From contig WQYJ01000021.1 in NCBI GenBank assembly GCA_009781325.1, positions 1 to 15,927 of the forward strand: DNA of 15,927 bases, given 5' to 3'. The position numbers were made by a program, and so were the translations under genes. Under the pieces are notes generated by a model, which saw only the letters and a list, made by a program, of their open reading frames with translations, searched no databases and was not told where the DNA came from. Source of the DNA: Propionibacteriaceae bacterium. GTDB taxonomy: Bacteria > Actinomycetota > Actinomycetes > Propionibacteriales > Propionibacteriaceae. Shown one piece after another: positions 1 through 6,058 of this stretch. Position 1 is the first letter of the stretch, and each line of letters begins with the position of its first letter.

Positions 1-5
1 CGCCC

Positions 6-123
6 CCGGTCATGCTGCCGTAGGCAGTATCCCCGGCAGCCGACGTAAGGACTTAACCCAGTATTACCCATCCCTAGTCCCTGGATCGGCTGCCGGGGAT
101 ACTGCCTACGGCAGCATGACCGG
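6..123. repeat. 118-bp palindromic element, copy 1 (REPIN- or MITE-like)
   Basis: Two 38-bp arms (6-43 and 86-123) are perfect reverse complements separated by a 42-bp spacer. Each arm also holds small inverted repeats: CTGCC/GGCAG at 15-19/23-27 and GCTGCCG/CGGCAGC at 14-20/34-40. The element could therefore fold as one long cruciform or as two separate hairpins. A second copy of almost the same length lies at 5859-5977. The element contains no gene and ends in CCGG on both sides. It is read here as a dispersed non-autonomous palindromic repeat; whether a transposase or a REP-associated tyrosine transposase moves it cannot be seen. Confidence 0.85.
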
Positions 124-138
124 TGGAGGCTTCCGGGA

Positions 139-180
139 GGTACTGCCTTCGGCAGCATGACCGGGGTCGGCATGACCGGG
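139..180. repeat. Solo arm copies of the palindromic element
   Basis: Bases 142-164 match the outer part of the right arm of copy 1 (101-123) at 22 of 23 positions. A further fragment, GCATGACCGG, recurs at 170-179. These lie directly downstream of copy 1 and have no opposing arm. They look like degenerate or tandemly duplicated half-elements. The rest of the stretch up to the lyase start, about 181-309, holds no recognisable gene. Confidence 0.65.
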
Positions 181-264
181 CGGACTTCCCTAGACATAAC
201 ACTTCCAGACATGCGGGGGTGGTGTCCGGTATGTGGGGGGTGCGAGGTTGGCGGCGCTATCCAG

Positions 265-270
265 TATCAT
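265..270 (+). promoter_or_regulatory. Possible -10 box for the lyase gene
   Basis: TATCAT matches the TATAAT consensus at five of six positions and would give a leader of about 33 nt ending in a GGAGG Shine-Dalgarno at 300-304. No convincing -35 box is found 16-18 bp upstream, so this is a tentative call. Confidence 0.3.
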
Positions 271-309
271 TGTGGCTTGAATCTAGCCTCACTACTCTCG
301 GAGGTTTCT

Positions 310-1863
310 ATGAGCGCAGAAGACATCGCCGTCGGCGGTTCACAACCTATTTCTCTTCAAGACATCAACAACGATTTCTCCCTTGTCCATTCGGCTTCGC
401 TGTCGCCGGATGCTGAGCAGGCCATTGGTTTCTTCTCTGGTAAGAAGGTGCCTTTGGAGATGCATCGCGTCCAGACTGTGAAAAGGCTCTATCTCAAGGA
501 TGTTGATACTCGTGCCGCAGCGATTGCTGGCGCTGGAAACAACACGTTCTTGCTTGACAACCGGGATGTCTTCTTGGACATGCTCACTGACTCGGGTGTG
601 AACTCCATGAGCATCTTCCAGCAGGCTGCTATGCAGACTGCCGATGATGCCTACGCCGGTTCGGCGACCTTTGCGCGTTTGAGCAATGCGCTGGAATACC
701 TGTTCGGTACGAAGCTCTTCCTGCCTGCCCATCAGGGCCGTGCTTGCGAAAACATTCTGGCGCGTACCTTCGTCCGCCCGGACACCTATGTCATCACGAA
801 CTACCACTTCACCACGACCAAGGCCCACATTATGAATAATGGCGGCACGGTCATCGAGGTCGTTCCGCAAACATCGATCGATCCGAACTATCTGGCTGAT
901 TTCAAGGGCGACATGGACCTCGATCTGCTCGCTTCCGAGACTGCACGTGTCGGGCGCGAGAACATCGCCTTCGTACGCATCGAGGCCGGCACCAACCTCA
1001 TCGGCGGTCAGCCTGTCTCCCTGGCAAACATGCGCGCGGTCTCCAAGTTCTGTAAAGAAAACGGTCTAATCCTCGTCTTCGATGCCTCATTGCTGGCTGA
1101 CAACCTCTACTTCATCAAGACCCGTGAAGCCGCCGAGAAGCATAAGACCGTACGCGAAATCTCCCTCGAAGTCGCCTCCTTGATGGACATCATCTACTTC
1201 TCAGGGCGCAAGCTCGGCTGCGCCCGCGGCGGCGGCATCTGTCTGAACAATGTCGACTACTTCAACGCCATGAAGCCTCTCGTACCTCTCTTCGAGGGCT
1301 TCCTCACCTACGGCGGCATGAGCGTACGCGAAATGGAGGCCATCGCTATCGGCCTGCTGGAGACCTGTGACTTCCACGTCATATCCCAGACAGCGCTATT
1401 CGTCGATACCTTCGTGGATCTGATGGAATCCAGGGGAATTCCCTGCGTGAAGCCAGCCGGTGGCTTGGGCTGTCACATCGATGCCATGCAGTTCCTTGAC
1501 CACGTTCCAGCTGAGCAATACCGCGCCGGAGCGCTCGCCTCTGCTGCCTACATCGTTTCCGGTGTACGCGGCATGGAACGCGGCACACTCTCGGAGGAAC
1601 GCAACCCTGACGGAACCGATCACCTGGCTTCCATGGAGTTGCTGCGTCTAGCCATCCCAAGAAGGGCTTTCACCTTGTCACAGCTTGAGTACGTCACCGA
1701 CCGTATGGCATGGCTCTACGAAAATCGTCACCTCGTTGGTGGACTCACCTTCGTTGAAGAACCGGCACAGATGAGATTCTTCTTCGGCCGCCTTGCACCT
1801 GTGGGTGATTGGCCGACCAAGCTCGTGGCTGCCTTCAAGAAGGACATGCCGAGCGGGATGTAG
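310..1863 (+). CDS. PLP-dependent beta-eliminating lyase, tyrosine phenol-lyase/tryptophanase family (atypical active site)
   Basis: The 517-aa product aligns along its length with tyrosine phenol-lyase (TPL) and tryptophanase, which cleave the side chain from tyrosine or tryptophan to give phenol or indole, pyruvate and ammonia. ATG 310 is chosen because GGAGG (300-304) lies 5 nt upstream; the frame is open further up but runs into repeat DNA. Family features include Tyr115 in AYAGS, Arg144 in HQGR, Asn229 before GGQPVS, Asp258, the presumed PLP lysine Lys301 in SGRK, and Arg451 in IPRR. At the three positions remembered as separating TPL (Thr124, Arg381, Phe448) from tryptophanase (Asp, Ile, His), this protein has Thr168, Arg424 and Phe490, so it sides with TPL. 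Oddities: Leu261 replaces the Arg that contacts the PLP ring oxygen, Arg300 replaces Lys before the PLP lysine, and Leu386 replaces a conserved GGH histidine. It has an N-terminal extension of about 43 aa. The family is secure; the substrate is not. Confidence 0.9.
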   Translation: MSAEDIAVGGSQPISLQDINNDFSLVHSASLSPDAEQAIGFFSGKKVPLEMHRVQTVKRLYLKDVDTRAAAIAGAGNNTFLLDNRDVFLDMLTDSGVNSMSIFQQAAMQTADDAYAGSATFARLSNALEYLFGTKLFLPAHQGRACENILARTFVRPDTYVITNYHFTTTKAHIMNNGGTVIEVVPQTSIDPNYLADFKGDMDLDLLASETARVGRENIAFVRIEAGTNLIGGQPVSLANMRAVSKFCKENGLILVFDASLLADNLYFIKTREAAEKHKTVREISLEVASLMDIIYFSGRKLGCARGGGICLNNVDYFNAMKPLVPLFEGFLTYGGMSVREMEAIAIGLLETCDFHVISQTALFVDTFVDLMESRGIPCVKPAGGLGCHIDAMQFLDHVPAEQYRAGALASAAYIVSGVRGMERGTLSEERNPDGTDHLASMELLRLAIPRRAFTLSQLEYVTDRMAWLYENRHLVGGLTFVEEPAQMRFFFGRLAPVGDWPTKLVAAFKKDMPSGM

Positions 1864-1869
1864 CCAACC

Positions 1870-2370
1870 TCAGCTAATCACGGCGAGGACAGCGGCCTCG
1901 TAGTTAGGTTCATCTCCAACAGCGGATGTGATGTCGGTGTAGATGACGTTGCCTGCCGCGTCGGCGACGACGATGCAGCGTGCAAATAACCCCTGCAGCC
2001 CACCGTCGATCATCGTCACACCGAACTTGTGGCCGAAGTCGGAGCGGAATGCTGAGGCTGAAATGACGTTCTCGATCCCCTCAGCGCCGCAGAACCGACC
2101 CAGAGCAAAGGGAAGGTCCATCGATGCGCAGATCACAACGGTATTCGGCAACTCCGAGGCCATCTTGTTGAACTGACGTACCGACATCGCGCACACACCA
2201 GTATCTACACTCGGGAAGATGTTGAACACAATTGTGCGCCCAGCGAAACTTTCGTTCGTGACATCAGCTAGATCCGTGCCGGTCAGCACAAAACTTGGTA
2301 AAGGTTCACCGACCGCAGGAAGTTCACCATTGGTACGAATAACTTCGTCGTTGAATGTTGTTGTAGCCAT
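1870..2370 (-). CDS. tpx: Thiol peroxidase (atypical 2-Cys peroxiredoxin)
   Basis: The 166-aa protein matches Tpx in length and motifs. Tpx is a thioredoxin-linked cytoplasmic peroxidase that reduces hydrogen and alkyl hydroperoxides. The peroxidatic cysteine is Cys60 in the segment FPSVDTGVC, followed by the usual SVRQFN. The resolving cysteine is Cys94 in RFCGAEG. The spacing corresponds to the Cys61/Cys95 pair of E. coli Tpx. There is no signal peptide. It converges on the lyase gene with only 6 bp between stop codons, and no terminator hairpin is visible in that gap. No Shine-Dalgarno precedes the ATG, and a candidate promoter ends within a few bases of it, so the mRNA may be leaderless. 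Confidence 0.95.
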   Translation of the reverse strand: MATTTFNDEVIRTNGELPAVGEPLPSFVLTGTDLADVTNESFAGRTIVFNIFPSVDTGVCAMSVRQFNKMASELPNTVVICASMDLPFALGRFCGAEGIENVISASAFRSDFGHKFGVTMIDGGLQGLFARCIVVADAAGNVIYTDITSAVGDEPNYEAAVLAVIS

Positions 2371-2376
2371 GACACT

Positions 2377-2406
2377 TGTCTACTACCCCAGGGTCAGGCA
2401 TGTCAA
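2377..2406 (-). promoter_or_regulatory. Candidate tpx promoter (leaderless)
   Basis: On the minus strand a perfect TTGACA (-35, at 2401-2406) is followed after 18 bp by TAGACA (2377-2382), a weak -10. Transcription would then begin near 2370, the first base of the tpx start codon. This agrees with the missing Shine-Dalgarno. The -35 box is convincing; the -10 box is weak. Confidence 0.45.
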
Positions 2407-2408
2407 CG

Positions 2409-2427
2409 ATATCCGGAAGATATCCGC
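2409..2427. promoter_or_regulatory. Paired GATATCCG direct repeat upstream of tpx
   Basis: GATATCCG occurs at 2409-2416 and again at 2420-2427, start-to-start 11 bp, about one helical turn. The pair sits immediately upstream of the proposed tpx -35 box. That arrangement would suit a regulator bound on one DNA face, but no regulator family is recognised. Confidence 0.35.
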
Positions 2428-2466
2428 CCAATCCCTGGGGGAAGACAGTACAGCGTCGAATTGGCC

Positions 2467-4515
2467 CTAGCCGCCAAGCCCGAACAGACCGTGGACAGAG
2501 AAGGTCGAGATGAACAGGATGGCCACCATGTTGACCACCTTGATCAGAGCATTCAGACCAGGCCCAGCGGTGTCCTTCGTGGGATCGCCAACGGTGTCGC
2601 CGACGATCGAGGCCTTGTGAGCCTCAGAACCCTTGCCGCCGAATAGACCATCTGTTTCGATCAGCTTCTTCGCGTTATCCCAGGCACCACCAGCGTTGTT
2701 CAGCGTCATAGCGAGCATGAAGCCCACGACGATGATACCGATGAGCAAACCGGGCAAAGCCGCAGCACCGAGCAGCCACCCCACAGCGATGGGGGTTAAG
2801 ACTGCGAGAAGACCTGGAGCAATCATTTCCTTCAGGGCGGCACCGGTGACGATGTCAACAGCCTTGGCATAATCGGGACGGTGTTCGCCGGTGAGGATTC
2901 CGGGGAATTCCTTGAACTGGCGGCGTACTTCGTGAACAACCTTCATCGCAGCCTTCGACACTGCGCGCATTGTGATCGATGAGAAGGCGAAGGGCAGCAG
3001 ACCACCGATGAGGATACCTACCAGAATCATCGGGTTATTAATCGACAAGTCGACCTTGGTATCCCCTGCTTGGTTAAGCATCTTGGTGTAGTAGTCAGAG
3101 AACAAAGCCAGAGCACCCAGTGCCGCAGATCCAATTGCATAACCCTTGGTGACAGCCTTGGTGGTGTTGCCGACGGCGTCGAGCTGATCGGTGATGACCC
3201 GGACTTCTTCCGGCTGCTCGGACATTTCAGCGATGCCGCCTGCATTGTCGGTGATAGGACCATAGGAGTCCAGAGCCACGATCATCCCTGCTGTGGAGAG
3301 CATAGCCATGGCCGCGATAGCAATACCGTAGAGCCCGTGCCCGCCTTCGGAGGATCCGCCTGCGACGAAGTACGCCACGAGAACACCGACCACGATCGTG
3401 ATCACTGGTGCGATGGTTGACTCCATACCGAAGGACAACCCGGAAATAACGTTCGTACCTGCGCCGTGGTTAGAAGCCTCAGCGATAGTCTTGACCGGGC
3501 GGTATTGGGTGCCGGTGTAGTACTCAGTGATGATAAACATCAAAACGGTGATCACGATGCCGACCAGGCCTGCCCAGAAGTAGGTGAAGTCTTCGAAGAT
3601 CCAATAGGTGATCCCGGCAAAGGCAATAGCGCTGATCGCTGCGGAGGCATAAACACCCTTGTAGAGGGCCTGCATGATCTTCAGGTTCTTACCCAAGCGT
3701 ACGAGGAAGACACCAGCGATGGAGGCCAGAATAGCCGCAGAACCCATGGCGAGAGGGTAGGCAACCGCTGGGGTGCCGAAGGTGTCACCAAACTCAATGG
3801 TGCCAATCAGCATCGCTGCCAGCAAAGTGACCGCATAAGTCTCGAAGAGGTCAGCGCCCATACCCGCACAGTCACCGACGTTGTCACCGACGTTGTCGGC
3901 GATGGTGGCTGGGTTGCGGGGATCATCCTCAGGAAGACCAACCTCAACCTTGCCGACGATGTCAGCGCCCACATCAGCAGCCTTGGTGTAGATGCCGCCG
4001 CCGACACGAGCGAAGAGGGACATCAGCGAGGCGCCCAAACCGAAGCCGATGATCTTGTCTGCATCTTGGAAGATGATGTAGGAAATGGAGACACCAATCA
4101 AGGAGAAACCCACTACTGCGAGTCCGGTAACGGCCCCGCCTCTAAATGCCACATCGAGGGCTTTCTTCAGAGACGTCCTCGCGGCGGCAGCCGTACGGAC
4201 ATTGGCTCGAACTGACACATTCATTCCGATATAGCCGGCAATACCGCTCGCAATTGCTCCAGCGATGAAGCTGAGTGAAATCTTCCAGTCGATGAAGATG
4301 GCAACAATAACAGCCAGAATCGCAGCCACAATGGATATGGTGAGGTACTGCCGTTTGAGGTAAGCCATCGCACCTTCTTGGATAGCGCGTGCGATCTCCT
4401 TCATTCGATCATCGCCAGGGTCTTGGCGTAAGACGCGTAAGGCTAGAACACCAGCCATGGCAACGCCAATTAGTCCGGCAACCGGAGCAATGTAAACGAG
4501 AAAAGTAAAGTCCAT
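2467..4515 (-). CDS. hppA: K+-independent H+-translocating membrane pyrophosphatase
   Basis: This 682-aa polytopic membrane protein hydrolyses pyrophosphate and pumps protons across the cell membrane. The acidic PPi/Mg-binding motifs are intact: DDPRNP at residues 197-202, DNVGDNVGD at 207-215, and a C-terminal DTVGDPTKDTAGP-type motif. The cation determinant reads GNTTK with Lys453. In this family Lys at that place marks K+-independent enzymes, while K+-dependent ones carry Ala. Length and hydrophobic pattern fit the usual 16-helix fold with no truncation. ATG 4515 is supported by GGGAG about 9 nt upstream on the minus strand. The gene is divergent from the ChaA-type antiporter. No convincing promoter was found in the 219-bp gap for this direction. 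Pyrophosphate released by biosynthesis would help sustain the proton gradient. Confidence 0.97.
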   Translation of the reverse strand: MDFTFLVYIAPVAGLIGVAMAGVLALRVLRQDPGDDRMKEIARAIQEGAMAYLKRQYLTISIVAAILAVIVAIFIDWKISLSFIAGAIASGIAGYIGMNVSVRANVRTAAAARTSLKKALDVAFRGGAVTGLAVVGFSLIGVSISYIIFQDADKIIGFGLGASLMSLFARVGGGIYTKAADVGADIVGKVEVGLPEDDPRNPATIADNVGDNVGDCAGMGADLFETYAVTLLAAMLIGTIEFGDTFGTPAVAYPLAMGSAAILASIAGVFLVRLGKNLKIMQALYKGVYASAAISAIAFAGITYWIFEDFTYFWAGLVGIVITVLMFIITEYYTGTQYRPVKTIAEASNHGAGTNVISGLSFGMESTIAPVITIVVGVLVAYFVAGGSSEGGHGLYGIAIAAMAMLSTAGMIVALDSYGPITDNAGGIAEMSEQPEEVRVITDQLDAVGNTTKAVTKGYAIGSAALGALALFSDYYTKMLNQAGDTKVDLSINNPMILVGILIGGLLPFAFSSITMRAVSKAAMKVVHEVRRQFKEFPGILTGEHRPDYAKAVDIVTGAALKEMIAPGLLAVLTPIAVGWLLGAAALPGLLIGIIVVGFMLAMTLNNAGGAWDNAKKLIETDGLFGGKGSEAHKASIVGDTVGDPTKDTAGPGLNALIKVVNMVAILFISTFSVHGLFGLGG

Positions 4516-4603
4516 TTCAGATCTCCCTCAGTGAGTTGAGCCTAGTCTGGTTATCGGTTCGATAGCCCAGTGAGGTGCCTGCATACTGCTCGTCAACACC
4601 GAC

Positions 4604-4615
4604 TTGCAGCTGCAA
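4604..4615. promoter_or_regulatory. 12-bp perfect palindrome between hppA and chaA
   Basis: TTGCAGCTGCAA is an uninterrupted palindrome in the 219-bp divergent intergenic region, about 90 bp from hppA and 120 bp from the antiporter start. It could be an operator for either gene or chance. The rest of the gap (4516-4734) shows only a weak 6-bp stem (4633-4638 with 4653-4658). Confidence 0.3.
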
Positions 4616-4721
4616 TTCCCTGTTGTCTTGGGTGCCTGTAACCTCGGCGATCCAGGCATGCACCCACAATAGCAGCGCCATCCCTAGCGTGCCACTCGTA
4701 GGCTAGATGTCAGCATAGAGA

Positions 4722-4727
4722 TACAAT
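4722..4727 (+). promoter_or_regulatory. -10 box of the ChaA-type antiporter (leaderless)
   Basis: TACAAT matches the consensus at five of six positions and ends 7 nt before the ATG at 4735. Transcription would start at or next to the start codon. No Shine-Dalgarno is present, in agreement with a leaderless mRNA. The -35 region (about 4699-4704) is poor. Confidence 0.5.
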
Positions 4728-4734
4728 AAATCAG

Positions 4735-5826
4735 ATGACAAAGATTTCCTGGAAAGCTCTTCTGCGCTGGACAACACTGATGCCCATCATCGCTCTAGCG
4801 GCCCTCCTTTTTACGTGGGGACGGCATCCAGTGTGGTGGATCCTCGTTATTGAAGCCATTCTCCTGGTTGGCGCGGTCCTGTCTGCTGTCCACCATGCGG
4901 AAATCATCGCTCACCGGGTGGGTGAGCCTTTCGGCTCCCTGATCCTGGCGGTTGCCGTCACTGTGATCGAAGTAGCGCTGATCGTTACTCTGATGGTTTC
5001 TTCAACCTCGGATGCTTCAACACTGGCCCGCGACACGGTCTTCGCAGCGGTGATGCTCACGATGAATGGGATCGTGGGTATCTCTCTGCTGGTGGGATCC
5101 CTGAAATATCGTCTGGCAGTATTCAACCCTGAGGGTGCCGGGTCTGCTCTGGGTTCGGTTATTCTTCTCGCCTCGCTAACGCTGGTTCTCCCCCGGTTTA
5201 CGACCTCGACCTCGGAGCCGCGTCTTCTGTCCTCACAGTTGGTCTTCGTCGCTGTGGCCTCCTTGGTGGTCTATGGTCTGTTTGTTTTCACTCAGACGAT
5301 CCGCCACCGAGACTTCTTCCTTCCTCCGGGGATCGAAGATGATGATGATTCTCATGCGAAACCACCGTCGAATCGGGCAACACTGACATCGATCATCCTG
5401 CTTCCGATAGCGCTGGTCTCTGTGGTTGGTCTGACTAAGGTTGAGTCCCCGGCTATCGAAGCCGGTGTGGCATGGCTTGGCTTCCCGCATTCCTTTGTCG
5501 GTGTAATCATTGCGGTGATGGTGCTGCTCCCAGAATCCATTGCTGCGGTACGGGCAGCCTCGCGAAATCGTACGCAGATCTCGCTGAACTTAGGCTATGG
5601 ATCAGCGATGGCATCGATCGGTTTAACGATACCGACCTTAGCGATTGCTTCGCATTGGCTGCCTGGGCAGCTCAACCTCGGCTTGGAACCGATTCAGATC
5701 CTCTTGTTGTGTGTGTCTACAGTTGTTGCAGTGCTGATTGTCGTTCCAGGGCGGGCTAAGTCACTGCATGCAACTCTGCTTTTGGCACTGTTTTCTGCCT
5801 TCATTTTCCTGGCAATTGTTCCTTAG
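4735..5826 (+). CDS. chaA: ChaA-type Ca2+(Na+/K+)/H+ antiporter
   Basis: The 363-aa integral membrane protein is close in length to E. coli ChaA (366 aa), which exports Ca2+, Na+ or K+ in exchange for protons. Both cation/Ca2+ exchanger repeats are visible. The first has HHAEIIAHRVGEPFGS (residues 53-68) with Glu79 in the following helix; the second has LPES (265-268) followed by GSAMASIG (289-296). The halves are joined by a hydrophilic loop with an acidic run, EDDDD at 201-205, as in ChaA and other CaCA exchangers. About ten to eleven hydrophobic segments are seen. It lies opposite hppA, which could supply the proton gradient it uses. It starts without a Shine-Dalgarno. The ion actually carried cannot be told from sequence. 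Confidence 0.9.
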   Translation: MTKISWKALLRWTTLMPIIALAALLFTWGRHPVWWILVIEAILLVGAVLSAVHHAEIIAHRVGEPFGSLILAVAVTVIEVALIVTLMVSSTSDASTLARDTVFAAVMLTMNGIVGISLLVGSLKYRLAVFNPEGAGSALGSVILLASLTLVLPRFTTSTSEPRLLSSQLVFVAVASLVVYGLFVFTQTIRHRDFFLPPGIEDDDDSHAKPPSNRATLTSIILLPIALVSVVGLTKVESPAIEAGVAWLGFPHSFVGVIIAVMVLLPESIAAVRAASRNRTQISLNLGYGSAMASIGLTIPTLAIASHWLPGQLNLGLEPIQILLLCVSTVVAVLIVVPGRAKSLHATLLLALFSAFIFLAIVP

Positions 5827-5858
5827 GACTGAACAAGGAGCAGTAGGCAGCCCCAACC

Positions 5859-5977
5859 CCGGTCATCCTGCCGTGAGGCAGGACCCCCGGCAGCAAACGT
5901 AGGGTCTTGGGTTGAGATATCTCACTGAAGTCCATACTTTGGCTGCCGGGGGTCCTGCCTGGCGGCAGGATGACCGG
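5859..5977. repeat. 119-bp palindromic element, copy 2
   Basis: The 36-bp arms 5859-5894 and 5942-5977 are reverse complements with two mismatches (CA against GG near the inner hairpin tip) around a 47-bp spacer. Arms share the pattern GCTGCCGGGG..CTGCCT..GGCAG.ATGACCGG with copy 1, and the start of the spacer is also similar (ACGTA.GG.CTT). It sits 33 bp after the chaA stop and 81 bp before the binding-protein gene. The strong hairpins may act as a terminator for chaA or stabilise its mRNA, although no T-run follows. Confidence 0.85.
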
Positions 5978-6015
5978 TTGTGGGGGTATTTTCACATCAT
6001 GGTGAGATCATATGG

Positions 6016-6044
6016 TGGACATGGGCGCACTCGCTCTCTAAATC
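6016..6044 (+). promoter_or_regulatory. Possible promoter of the peptide-transport operon
   Basis: TGGACA at 6016-6021 (five of six to the -35 consensus) is followed by a weak AT-rich -10 candidate, TCTAAATC, at 6037-6044. The start codon at 6059 has no Shine-Dalgarno, so the leader is very short or absent. The -10 assignment is uncertain. Confidence 0.35.
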
Positions 6045-6058
6045 AGTAGTGTTTCGCC

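Noticed and set aside
6..180. CRISPR array or attachment site
   Set aside because: The repeats are inverted arms of one palindrome plus adjacent half copies; there are no regularly spaced unique spacers, cas genes or integrase.
157..309. Upstream extension of the lyase coding frame to an ATG at 157
   Set aside because: It would translate repeat-derived DNA, adds residues unlike the family, and has no ribosome site, whereas ATG 310 has GGAGG at ideal spacing.
340..870. Open frame of 176 codons antisense to the lyase
   Set aside because: Shadow of the strongly supported lyase gene, with no recognisable domain.
310..1863. Naming the lyase tnaA or tpl
   Set aside because: Specificity residues favour TPL, but changed PLP-pocket residues make either name unsafe without activity data.
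3466..4215. Long open frame of 249 codons antisense to hppA
   Set aside because: It lies wholly inside a clear, conserved hppA frame and its residue composition is that of a mirrored GC-rich gene; no ribosome site or family match.
5859..5977. Classical Rho-independent terminator of chaA
   Set aside because: The hairpins are strong, but no T-run follows either arm; termination may occur but the element is better described as a dispersed palindrome.
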